Assembly: GCA_002715405.1 (NCBI GenBank) | Contig: PAZD01000067.1 | Coordinates: 1-14,134 of the forward strand | Length of the DNA stretch: 14,134 nucleotides | Direction of reading: 5' to 3' | Origin: Acidimicrobiaceae bacterium | GTDB taxonomy: Bacteria > Actinomycetota > Acidimicrobiia > Acidimicrobiales > UBA8592 | Shown: positions 1 to 6,196 of the stretch, one piece after another | Position numbering within the stretch: the stretch's first letter is position 1 | Layout of the letters: each line of letters opens with the position of its first letter | The notes under the pieces: model-generated | The model's input: the letters and a program-made list of their open reading frames with translations, nothing else | The model's database searches: none | Told to the model about the DNA's origin: nothing | Position numbers and translations under genes: made by a program

Positions 1-31
1 AAAGAAGAAGGTAAAGAATGAGAAGAAGTAG
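1..31 (+). CDS. 3' end of an upstream lysine-rich gene (partial)
   Basis: The second frame reads KKKVKNEKK and stops at TAG (29-31). This resembles the end of the next gene, which finishes RKKRRVKN, so it may be the tail of a similar basic-tailed protein lying outside the window. The first frame also stops here (TGA, 19-21), and with so little sequence the choice of frame is a guess. No function can be assigned. Confidence 0.3.
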   Translation, partial: KKKVKNEKK

Positions 32-72
32 ATAAACAAGGTAAAAAAATAGAAGAAGATACACTTGATCAA

Positions 73-795
73 ATGGTAGATTTTATGGAAAATATTTTTG
101 AAGATGATAATGTACAAGCGAAACTAAGGAGTGAAGATGTTCGGAAAGTTGATGATGTAATTGAAAATTGGCAAAGCCTCTATAGAGAACATGAAGAATT
201 AGAAGATAAATTAAAACAACAACAACAACTATATGATTATAAAGAGACGGAATTCGATAAATTATTAGATCAAAAAGATGAAACAATTGATCAACTATCA
301 TCCAGATTAGTTAATTTACAATCACAACTCAAAAAGTTTAAGAATTCATGTAAGAAGAAAATTGAAGGAATTCAGGCACTTGAAGAACAAAATGATGTAG
401 AGGATCTAAGGGAAAATACTGAAGTTTTTGATCTGGCAATTTCTGAATTTAATGAACGGATTAAAGAATGTAAAAATGAACTTAGAAGGATTTCTCAAGA
501 AAAAGAAAAAGAAATGAAAGATTATTTTGAATTATTACAAGATAGACCAGATAATGTTTATCTAGAAGATCTAGATAAAAGTATAAAAGAAAAGAAGAAA
601 CCCAAGAGAAAGACTAAAAAGAAAAAACCTAAACGTGTTCAATCTGCTAGAAAGCCAAAAGGAAGAAAGGATCCTAAAAGGACAAAGGGTAAAGAAGGCC
701 CGAAAAGGAAAAAGGATAAAGAAGGCCCGAAAAGGAAAAAGGATAAAGAAGGTCCGAAAAGGAGTATTCGTAAAAAAAGGAGGGTAAAGAACTAA
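73..795 (+). CDS. Coiled-coil protein with lysine-rich repeat tail
   Basis: 240-aa protein that I do not recognise as a named family. Residues about 8-150 are rich in Glu, Lys, Gln and Leu with heptad-like spacing and should form a long coiled coil. From about residue 172 the protein becomes very basic, and it contains a nine-residue repeat (KEGPKRKKD, two full copies and a partial third). Such a tail could bind nucleic acid or another polyanion, but that is inference. There is no signal peptide or membrane segment. The ATG at 73 is the first in a frame open since the stop at 19-21; a second Met follows at residue 5. It is the first of four same-strand genes, and the third and fourth also carry Lys-rich repeats. 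A virion-core or scaffold role is possible but unproven. Confidence 0.8.
   Translation: MVDFMENIFEDDNVQAKLRSEDVRKVDDVIENWQSLYREHEELEDKLKQQQQLYDYKETEFDKLLDQKDETIDQLSSRLVNLQSQLKKFKNSCKKKIEGIQALEEQNDVEDLRENTEVFDLAISEFNERIKECKNELRRISQEKEKEMKDYFELLQDRPDNVYLEDLDKSIKEKKKPKRKTKKKKPKRVQSARKPKGRKDPKRTKGKEGPKRKKDKEGPKRKKDKEGPKRSIRKKRRVKN
691..763 (+). repeat. 27-bp tandem repeat coding KEGPKRKKD
   Basis: Two identical 27-base units (691-717 and 718-744) are followed by a partial third (745-763) with one silent C-to-T change. The near identity at DNA level indicates recent in-frame expansion. Confidence 0.9.
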
Positions 796-841
796 CTAAT
801 TTGTTTTTTTAATATTATTTTTGTGTTATATCATTTAAATA

Positions 842-1642
842 ATGAAAAAATATTTTAACTATACCAATAATGATATTTCAAGGATGTCATGGAATAATAG
901 TTCAACTACCAAAGACTTTCAACCAACTCAATCAAATCGTTTAAAAAATGATATCTTTCTTAAGAAAAATTCATTATATAATTTTCGCAATGTTAATACT
1001 CCAGTTGTAGATAATAGTAAAGATAATCTTAATCAAATCGCTCATAATGTAAATAATATTGTTACATTTGATAATGATAATACTCGTTATAATAATATGA
1101 CACAAGAAATCATATCAAAGGATGAAGAACTTCAGAAATATAAGAATGAAATCTATCAACTCCAACAAGAAATAAATGATCTCCAAAGAGAGAAGACAGA
1201 GGTAACCACAAATCAAGTTGAAGTTAAAATGTTAAAAGAAAAATTACATGAACAATATAACCTAAATAAGGAGATTAGTATTCTTCAACATGACCTTAAA
1301 AGAGCAACAATTCAAATTAAAGGTCAAAGTGAAACAATCTCAATGCTCAAAAAAATGATTAATAAATTACGTCTCGATAAATACGGATCAGATGATTTTG
1401 AAGATCAAGAAGAACCAATTCAAGAAGAAGTTAATGAATATCTATTCACAGATAAAGAATTTGAAAAACAACATCAAATTTTTCATAACGAAAAGTTAAA
1501 ACAAATGATCATCAAATATAATCAACAATTTACTCCAAGGGCAATTGATGAATTATTTATCGAAATGGAAATAAAACCAGATATAAAAATTACAAAAGAC
1601 CTTATCGCTACCATACTGAATTACCTTAAAGAAGAAGAATAA
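842..1642 (+). CDS. Coiled-coil protein of unknown function
   Basis: 266-aa protein with no family I can name. Residues 1-85 are Asn-rich and probably disordered. Residues about 88-180 form a strong coiled coil (for example KDEELQKYKNEIYQLQQE). A short acidic stretch (183-197) leads to a predicted helical C-terminal segment (about 198-266) that has less low-complexity character and may be a folded domain. There is no membrane segment, signal peptide or Cys cluster. It lies 46 bases after the first coiled-coil gene and 29 before the third, on the same strand. Unlike those two, its tail is acidic (KEEE) rather than basic. The spacer before it is T-rich and lacks the AAATTTGA box. A structural or scaffold role is likely only by analogy. 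Confidence 0.8.
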   Translation: MKKYFNYTNNDISRMSWNNSSTTKDFQPTQSNRLKNDIFLKKNSLYNFRNVNTPVVDNSKDNLNQIAHNVNNIVTFDNDNTRYNNMTQEIISKDEELQKYKNEIYQLQQEINDLQREKTEVTTNQVEVKMLKEKLHEQYNLNKEISILQHDLKRATIQIKGQSETISMLKKMINKLRLDKYGSDDFEDQEEPIQEEVNEYLFTDKEFEKQHQIFHNEKLKQMIIKYNQQFTPRAIDELFIEMEIKPDIKITKDLIATILNYLKEEE

Positions 1643-1648
1643 TTATTA

Positions 1649-1664
1649 TATAGTATATACTATA
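1649..1664. terminator. AT palindrome after the second coiled-coil gene
   Basis: TATAGTATATACTATA is a perfect 16-base palindrome seven bases after the stop codon. Mimivirus transcripts are known to end at such hairpins, so this is a candidate 3'-end signal. Overlapping ACTAT repeats run on to the next ATG, so it could instead belong to that gene's promoter. Confidence 0.5.
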
Positions 1665-1671
1665 CTATACT

Positions 1672-2670
1672 ATGAGTGCTTCAACCAGGGGGAAACTTGA
1701 TGATTGCCCGGAGGAGTTCAAGGAGCGCTTCATGAAGATGGAGGAACACTACCTGAAGAGCATGCAAATGCAAGAACACTACATGAAGAGCATACAAAAT
1801 CAAGAAAAGCGCCTTAAACACCAGGAGCGGTCGGACAAGTTCGTCTCGAATCTGTTAGACCTGAGGCGGAAGCAGGATGAAAAATTAAAGTCTCAGGCTA
1901 AAGAACTAGAGTCTCAGGCTGAAGAATTAGAGTTTCAGGCTAAAGAATTAGAGTCTCAGGCTAAAAAATTAGAGTTTCAGGCTAAAGAATTAAAAACATT
2001 GAAAATAATCAATTTGGATCTGGATAAAAAATTAAAAACATTGAAAATAATCAATTTGGATCTGGATAAAAAATTAAAGATTCAGGCTAAAGACGCGCTG
2101 AAGCGGAACACCGAGGTTCTAAAATTGAAGGCGGGAAGGGCGTCGAACATTTCCCTTTCCAAAACATTGAAGAGGAAATTTGATGAAGAGAAGGAGGCGT
2201 TGCTCAAGGAAGAGAAGGAGCAGTATGAGAAAGAGAAGGAGAAAGAGAAGGAGCAGTATGAGAAAGAGAAGGAGCAGTATGAGAAAGAGAAGGAGCAGTA
2301 TGAGGAAGAGAAGGAGCAGTGTAATAAAGAGAAGGGGGGGTTGATGAAGAAATATAATGAAGCATTGAGAGAAATCAACAAGATGAAGATGAAGAATGTC
2401 CGCCCTGGGCGCGCGCCCTGGGAGACATTGCACTCGCCCCCCAGCGCCTCGGCGCAAGAGATGGAGGTATCAGGGAAAAAGAAAAAGATCACACTCGTGC
2501 AAAAAGGGGGGCGTGGACTTAAAAAGGCAAAGGAAAGAAGAAAAATTACCAAAAATAAAAGGACTAACAAAAATAAAAGGACTAACAAAAATAAAAGGAC
2601 TAACAAAAGTAAAAGGACTAACAAAAGTAAAAGGACTAACAAAAGTAAAAGAATTAGAAAAAGAAAATAA
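1672..2670 (+). CDS. Repeat-built coiled-coil protein with basic tail
   Basis: 332-aa protein made largely of internal repeats: a ten-residue repeat at 24-43 (QEHYMKS type), seven-residue ELESQAK units at 74-108, a perfect 14-residue duplication (TLKIINLDLDKKLK) at 109-136, EKEKEQY units at 180-216, and six six-residue TNKNKR/TNKSKR units at 292-327. Residues 15-240 should form a nearly continuous coiled coil. A non-helical insert (242-268; RPGRAPWETLHSPPS) separates rod and basic tail. Base composition is mosaic: the first 190 bases and the insert are much richer in G+C than the repeats and the neighbouring genes. There is no membrane segment or enzyme motif. It could be a structural or nucleic-acid-binding scaffold. 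Smaller frames overlapping it on both strands are by-products of the repeats. Confidence 0.75.
   Translation: MSASTRGKLDDCPEEFKERFMKMEEHYLKSMQMQEHYMKSIQNQEKRLKHQERSDKFVSNLLDLRRKQDEKLKSQAKELESQAEELEFQAKELESQAKKLEFQAKELKTLKIINLDLDKKLKTLKIINLDLDKKLKIQAKDALKRNTEVLKLKAGRASNISLSKTLKRKFDEEKEALLKEEKEQYEKEKEKEKEQYEKEKEQYEKEKEQYEEEKEQCNKEKGGLMKKYNEALREINKMKMKNVRPGRAPWETLHSPPSASAQEMEVSGKKKKITLVQKGGRGLKKAKERRKITKNKRTNKNKRTNKNKRTNKSKRTNKSKRTNKSKRIRKRK
1891..1995 (+). repeat. 21-bp tandem repeat coding SQAKELE
   Basis: Five units with 21-base period (1891, 1912, 1933, 1954, 1975) encode variants of SQAKELE, with alternating TCT and TTT first codons. The heptad period suits coiled-coil growth by unit duplication. 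Confidence 0.85.
1990..2073 (+). repeat. Perfect 42-bp tandem duplication
   Basis: Positions 1990-2031 and 2032-2073 are identical and encode two copies of a 14-residue unit, which is two heptads. Complete identity, including third positions, indicates a very recent event. Confidence 0.9.
2209..2330 (+). repeat. 21-bp tandem repeat coding EKEKEQY
   Basis: Units of GAGAAAGAGAAGGAGCAGTAT type, one with a short internal insertion of EKEK, encode a charged heptad repeat. The last copies diverge (GAGGAA, CAGTGT). Confidence 0.85.
2403..2422. other. GC-rich near-palindrome inside the third coiled-coil gene
   Basis: A 12-base perfect palindrome (GGGCGCGCGCCC) is flanked by CCCT and TGGG, giving a 20-base near-palindrome with one T:T mismatch pair. 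It sits in the most G+C-rich patch of this gene, in otherwise AT-rich surroundings, and codes for part of the RPGRAPW insert. Its role is unknown. Confidence 0.6.
2545..2652 (+). repeat. 18-bp tandem repeat coding TNK(N/S)KR
   Basis: Six consecutive 18-base units encode ITKNKR, TNKNKR twice and TNKSKR three times. They form the basic C-terminal tail of the coiled-coil protein. Identical sub-blocks indicate slippage or unequal crossing-over. Confidence 0.9.
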
Positions 2671-2682
2671 ATGATATAGTAT

Positions 2683-4011
2683 ATGTCACCATCTGATTCT
2701 GATGATTATCAATCGAAATTTAATCTTTATGAAAGGGCTTTAAAAAATGCGAAATATGATATTAAGGGTGAAATTGATTCATTCGATAGTTCAGAAAAAG
2801 GTGTCAAAGAAGAACTGAAGTTAATACTACCAGAAATTATCAATGAAAATCTATTCAAAGATTCAAATATTTCAAAATCTGATTTTGAAGATTTAAAATT
2901 AAGGATGTATGTTGAATTAAATAATTATATTGATACAATGAAAGTAAAATCTTCCTTAAAAAAACCTTCCTTAAAAAAACCTTCCTTAAAAAAACCCTCC
3001 TTAAAAAAATCTTCCTTAAAAAAACCCTCCTTAAAAAAATCTTCCTTAAAAAAACCTTTGATTCAAAAAAATATTCGTAAACAAAGGAGAAGGAATATTT
3101 CTAGAAAAAATAGATCAAGGGGGAAACGGATGGATGTCCCTAGAAAAAATAAGAAATGGGTATCACCTATACCAAAAAAAGTTCATTTAATATGGATTGG
3201 AGGTGATCCTCCTGATTATTTTGAATTATTTTTACAAACATTTGAAAAATACCTTTCAGAATTTAGTATTAAAGTTTGGGGTAATAAAGATCTGACAAGA
3301 AAAAATTTTCCAAAGACATATTCTTATATTCAAAAGGCAAAAAAACTTCAAGGGAAACCAATCAAAGATGAAGAAAATAATACATTGTTAGATGATAATT
3401 ATGAACCATATAAATATTCAAAATGGGCACAGATCACAGATTTAATGCGTCTTGAGATTGTATATAATCATGGAGGTTATTACTTTGATACAACATTTGA
3501 AATATTAAAACCTATGTATAATCTTCTTAACAAAGAAGGTGTTCATTTTGTAGGTTGTAATGAGATTCCAAGATTTAATAATGTTCATATTTTATCAAAT
3601 TCATTCTTTGGTGCAACAAAAGGTAATATAATCTTAAAAAGGTTATTATCAAAAACACGATTAAATAATATTGATTTTTTTGATCATGCGGTTGATTTCC
3701 AAACTGGTCCGGGTTATTTACGTTCAGGTATTAAATCAAATGATAATTATTTTATCTTTCCAACCACTTATTTTTATCCATTTGTAGAAGAATATTCTCC
3801 TGGGATTGATCCACCTTATCGTAAATCAAGTAAGAATAAATGTCATGATACAAAAAAAAGAAGGAAGACTATGAAACATCTGAAAAATAATAAAGGTTAT
3901 CTCGATTTTCCATGTAAAAAATATCCAAAATCATATGCGTTAAAACATTGGCAATTGGGTAAAAGTTGGTTAATTACTCATTATAATATTCGTAGTGAAG
4001 GTAATTATTAA
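2683..4011 (+). CDS. GT32-like glycosyltransferase with basic repeat linker
   Basis: 442-aa protein. The C-terminal half (about 160-442) looks like a DXD-containing glycosyltransferase of the GT32/Och1-like group (PF04488 type): IPKKVHLIWIGG at 163-174, a KWAQITDLMRLEIVYNHGGYYFD core at 248-269, then a GATKGN segment and FQTGPGYL at 339-346. Such enzymes transfer a sugar from a nucleotide-sugar using a metal bound by DXD. Here the motif is D269-T-T271 followed by F-E, so the usual second Asp is replaced by Thr. The first 88 residues are an unrecognised acidic, mostly helical domain. Seven SLKK(P/S) repeats (91-125) and a basic segment (126-158) join the two parts. No signal peptide or membrane anchor is visible, which suits a cytoplasmic viral-factory enzyme. 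It starts 12 bases after the previous gene and converges with the next. Glycan decoration of virion proteins is a reasonable guess. Confidence 0.85.
   Translation: MSPSDSDDYQSKFNLYERALKNAKYDIKGEIDSFDSSEKGVKEELKLILPEIINENLFKDSNISKSDFEDLKLRMYVELNNYIDTMKVKSSLKKPSLKKPSLKKPSLKKSSLKKPSLKKSSLKKPLIQKNIRKQRRRNISRKNRSRGKRMDVPRKNKKWVSPIPKKVHLIWIGGDPPDYFELFLQTFEKYLSEFSIKVWGNKDLTRKNFPKTYSYIQKAKKLQGKPIKDEENNTLLDDNYEPYKYSKWAQITDLMRLEIVYNHGGYYFDTTFEILKPMYNLLNKEGVHFVGCNEIPRFNNVHILSNSFFGATKGNIILKRLLSKTRLNNIDFFDHAVDFQTGPGYLRSGIKSNDNYFIFPTTYFYPFVEEYSPGIDPPYRKSSKNKCHDTKKRRKTMKHLKNNKGYLDFPCKKYPKSYALKHWQLGKSWLITHYNIRSEGNY
2953..3057 (+). repeat. 15-bp tandem repeat coding SLKK(P/S)
   Basis: Seven units of TCCTTAAAAAAACCY type encode SLKKP or SLKKS. 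The two alternating variants (CCC TCC and TCT TCC boundaries) show duplication of multi-unit blocks. Confidence 0.9.
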
Positions 4012-4017
4012 TAATTA
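4002..4017. terminator. Palindrome between convergent genes
   Basis: TAATTATTAATAATTA is a perfect 16-base palindrome. It spans the stop codon of the glycosyltransferase and lies 13 bases past the stop of the convergent gene, so it is placed to form a hairpin in both transcripts, as in the mimivirus polyadenylation hairpin rule. Confidence 0.6.
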
Positions 4018-4029
4018 TCTATTCACCAT

Positions 4030-4599
4030 TCATGAAGGAGTACTTAATTCATTCTTTGTTATTTCTCTAACTATTTTTGTATTTTCCAGTGTACATTTTG
4101 GAGCAATTTGTCCTCCTTTTTTATCTTTACCATGAAAGTAATAGTACTCTCCTTTTTTAGTAATCTTATAGTTGTGATCTTGTTGGGGTCTTGCGAAATC
4201 AGATTGAATTTCACTGAGACATCGCGGACAACATAGTGATACCAAGAACCCTGTATTTAATGGAGGATATTGAATACATGCGATAATTTTAGATTTCATA
4301 CCCGTATGAGGACATCTCTTATGAGTATTTTCAATCTCCTTTCGAAAATTTATATTCTTTGATTCTTTATCATTTGATTTTTTGTTATCATTTGATTTTT
4401 TATCAGTTGATTTTTTATCAGTTGATTTTTTATCAGTTGATTTTTTGTTATCATTTCCTTCAATTACTGGTTTTCCATTAGTGATTAATCGTTTTATATA
4501 TTTATTGTTTTCTATATCAATTTTTCGGTTTGTTTCTTGGTTCATATAACAAACTAAAAGTAATAAGGCAATGATAATTAAAATTGTTTGTGTATCCAT
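4030..4599 (-). CDS. Membrane-anchored Cys-rich protein with KKS repeats
   Basis: 189-aa protein. Residues 4-19 (QTILIIIALLLLVCYM) are a clear N-terminal membrane segment with little before it, so it is a signal anchor. A lysine-rich repeat linker (50-80, TDKKS/NDKKS units) leads to a compact C-terminal domain with C96-P-H-T-G, C108, C123-C124-P-R-C127 and C169, likely a zinc-binding or disulfide-bonded fold. The segment KKGEYYYFHGKDKKGG (148-163) lies between the last Cys residues and vaguely recalls YHS-type metal-binding domains, but I cannot assign a family. It converges with the glycosyltransferase. The upstream spacer is TATA-like and lacks AAATTTGA, which could mean late expression. 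A small virion-membrane protein is one possibility. Confidence 0.75.
   Translation of the reverse strand: MDTQTILIIIALLLLVCYMNQETNRKIDIENNKYIKRLITNGKPVIEGNDNKKSTDKKSTDKKSTDKKSNDNKKSNDKESKNINFRKEIENTHKRCPHTGMKSKIIACIQYPPLNTGFLVSLCCPRCLSEIQSDFARPQQDHNYKITKKGEYYYFHGKDKKGGQIAPKCTLENTKIVREITKNELSTPS
4360..4452 (-). repeat. 15-bp repeat coding TDKKS/NDKKS
   Basis: A lysine-rich linker is encoded by near-identical 15-base units (GATTTTTTATCAGTT on the + strand), three nearly perfect and the rest diverged with an Asn insertion. It encodes residues 50-80 of the membrane-anchored Cys-rich protein. Confidence 0.85.
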
Positions 4600-4632
4600 T
4601 GATTTATATTATTTCATATATATTTTTTGTAA

Positions 4633-4649
4633 ATATATGATTTATATAT
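4633..4649. terminator. Weak AT hairpin at the end of the 100-aa gene
   Basis: ATATAT, five bases, ATATAT: six-base inverted arms lie at the stop codon (4642-4644). The palindrome is short and simple in sequence, so support is weak; it may instead be part of the promoter of the downstream gene. Confidence 0.3.
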
Positions 4650-4944
4650 ATACTAGAAATATACGATTTTCATCTATATCTTGGATTAAGAATAATTTTT
4701 TGTTACCTATACCTTGTTTTAGATTTTCCCACGATTCTTTTTGTAATTGTTGTAGAATTATATCTTCATTCATAAAGAAGACATCCATTTTGTTTTCTGT
4801 TTGACTACATTTAAATCCTAAACATCCAGTTTTATGTTCTTCAATACCTTGATCATGAATTTCGACTAATTTTATCATATTCTTTTTTAGGAATTCATCA
4901 ATATAAGGTGGTGTACTATGTGCTTCTTGTATTGTACTACTCAT
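4642..4944 (-). CDS. Hypothetical 100-aa protein
   Basis: Small protein that I do not recognise. It appears folded rather than low-complexity: an N-terminal helix (about 12-34), a segment with C41 and C46 (GCLGFKCSQ), then alternating hydrophobic and amphipathic segments ending in the strand-like KLFLIQDIDENRIFLVYI. It has no membrane segment or signal peptide. The ATG is followed by small residues (MSST), as is common for cytosolic proteins. It lies 42 bases before the Cys-rich membrane gene and 74 bases after the YdjM-like gene, all on the same strand. The spacer before it contains AATTGTTGA and an ATGATCAT palindrome but no clear AAATTTGA box. No function is proposed. Confidence 0.65.
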   Translation of the reverse strand: MSSTIQEAHSTPPYIDEFLKKNMIKLVEIHDQGIEEHKTGCLGFKCSQTENKMDVFFMNEDIILQQLQKESWENLKQGIGNKKLFLIQDIDENRIFLVYI

Positions 4945-5013
4945 TTTATGTATCTTACTTTAAAATGATCATTTTTAAACGGATTCAACAATTGAAACAT
5001 AAATATTTCGTTC

Positions 5014-5035
5014 ATAAATTATATATATAATTTAT
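5014..5035. terminator. 22-bp perfect palindrome at the YdjM-like gene stop
   Basis: The arm ATAAATTATAT at 5014-5024 is followed directly by its exact reverse complement at 5025-5035, and together they span the stop codon (5019-5021). This is one of the longest perfect palindromes seen in the window and fits a hairpin transcript-end signal. Confidence 0.6.
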
Positions 5036-5498
5036 CTATTATCTTCTGTTTTGTATTTTTTGACATTAACAATATACTAAATATAATTGTAAATACAATT
5101 ATACGTCCTTTTGGAGACGACCAAGGAATTCCATTGAATCTATAATCACTTAGAGGATACATAAATGCGGGTCCAAGCCACTTCTCATTTGAATGTAAAA
5201 ATATATCCATTATAATTGCGAAAATTCCAACATAAATTGCTTTATCTTTAAAAATAAAAAGCGCAATTAACCAAAATACAAGTGAATGTCCTGTATCATA
5301 TAATTGATAATCTATTTTTTCAAGATCATTAGGTGTAGCATTACTAGCCAATGTTAGAAAATTATAAGTATCATATTTCTGTGATAATTTATAAAAGTAA
5401 TATACATAACTTATAAAATCCGGTATCAAAGCAATGATCATTCCTTTATAATCAAAAAATAAGTATCCTATTAAAGCATGTGTTAAAAAAGAAGGCAT
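5019..5498 (-). CDS. YdjM-like membrane-bound metal-dependent hydrolase
   Basis: 159 aa from the ATG at 5498 (MPSFLTHALIG); an upstream in-frame TTG at 5513 would add five residues but is an unlikely start in this kind of genome. It resembles the YdjM/PF04307 family of membrane-bound metal-dependent hydrolases: THALIGY near the N-terminus, ALIPDFIS, TGHSLVFW, IIMDIFLHS and PLSDYRFNGIPW occur in the order seen in bacterial members, with His and Asp in the positions expected for metal ligands. Four hydrophobic segments are visible, including residues about 15-29, 71-82 and 90-102 and the C-terminal 133-145. The family is poorly characterised biochemically, so the substrate is unknown. It follows the 2OG oxygenase gene by 20 bases. 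A cellular origin by transfer is likely, since the family is mainly bacterial or archaeal. Confidence 0.65.
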   Translation of the reverse strand: MPSFLTHALIGYLFFDYKGMIIALIPDFISYVYYFYKLSQKYDTYNFLTLASNATPNDLEKIDYQLYDTGHSLVFWLIALFIFKDKAIYVGIFAIIMDIFLHSNEKWLGPAFMYPLSDYRFNGIPWSSPKGRIIVFTIIFSILLMSKNTKQKIIDKLYI

Positions 5499-5510
5499 TA
5501 TATTTTTATA

Positions 5511-5531
5511 CAATATTATTATATATTATTG
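5511..5531. terminator. Imperfect hairpin at the oxygenase gene stop
   Basis: CAATATTATTATATATTATTG pairs as an imperfect 21-base palindrome (CAATA/TATTG outer stem with two internal mismatches) over the stop codon at 5519-5521. It agrees in position with the perfect palindromes at other gene ends. Confidence 0.4.
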
Positions 5532-6190
5532 AATCTTTTCATTTCGCGATAATAATTATCATTCGGTTTATCACTTTGTGTATAGATTAATTTTAATATT
5601 TCTCTTTCACCCGTTTTTGGAGGAGTCACTCGGTGTTTGTATCCTTTCGCTCTTACGATTAGTATTGAATTTGGTTTTGTCCATTTTCTATGTATTTTTC
5701 CATTATTATCTTCCCATTCTGTATAACTTCTCGAATTATTTCTTATTGTGAATACAGCTTCATATTGAGGTATATCGTACATTAATGTGTCTATATGCCA
5801 TTCCATTCCTTTTGAATTGATAGGATAAATTCTATGTTCGATTGGAAAATTGGATGATTTTACATTTTGATTATTTAGTTCTTCACGAATCTTTTGTACA
5901 TATTTATTTGAATAGAATATATGATTTGAAATTGTATTAGGTTTTAATGGTTTTATAAAACGATAATCTTCATTCTTAAAACTATTTTTATTTGTATTCA
6001 ATTGTAAGATCTTTTGAAAATCATCATTTGATAAAAAATCTTCAATATATATTAAATGATCATTTGTAATTTCATGATTATCATCTAATATAGTATCACT
6101 ACTAATATAAATAAATAAGAAAACAAATACCAGTACTAAAAAAAGAATACAAATATTTCTTTGTTTAAACATTATATTAATGAATATCAT
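5519..6190 (-). CDS. Membrane-anchored 2OG-Fe(II) oxygenase
   Basis: 223-aa protein with an N-terminal membrane anchor (residues about 12-30, ICILFLVLVFVFLFIYIS) and a C-terminal double-stranded beta-helix oxygenase domain. Iron ligands are visible as H132-I-D134 (in MEWHIDTLMYD) and distal H186 (GYKHRVTPP); R196 in TGEREILKLIY is the expected 2-oxoglutarate-binding residue. The family uses 2-oxoglutarate and O2 to hydroxylate proteins (prolyl hydroxylase type) or other substrates, and this order of motifs fits the P4H-like branch. The type II anchor would place the domain in the ER lumen or outside the membrane. Two ATGs compete: 6190 and 6172 (MFKQRN); the second gives a conventional short tail before the anchor. 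The gene starts six bases after the RING gene, and the YdjM-like gene follows closely. Confidence 0.85.
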   Translation of the reverse strand: MIFINIMFKQRNICILFLVLVFVFLFIYISSDTILDDNHEITNDHLIYIEDFLSNDDFQKILQLNTNKNSFKNEDYRFIKPLKPNTISNHIFYSNKYVQKIREELNNQNVKSSNFPIEHRIYPINSKGMEWHIDTLMYDIPQYEAVFTIRNNSRSYTEWEDNNGKIHRKWTKPNSILIVRAKGYKHRVTPPKTGEREILKLIYTQSDKPNDNYYREMKRFNNI

Positions 6191-6196
6191 TTTTTT

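Noticed and set aside
83..301. 72-aa frame opposite the first coiled-coil gene
   Set aside because: Antisense to a coiled coil, Val/Leu-rich from CAA repeats, with no upstream signal.
2082..2674. Overlapping frames in the third coiled-coil gene (186 and 112 aa on -, 92 aa on +)
   Set aside because: They are poly-Leu/Phe/Ser or TKIKGL reflections of the coding repeats, and the main frame has a continuous coiled-coil protein.
4571..4804. 77-aa + strand frame over two - strand gene ends
   Set aside because: Overlaps the start of one gene and the end of another; composition is not protein-like.
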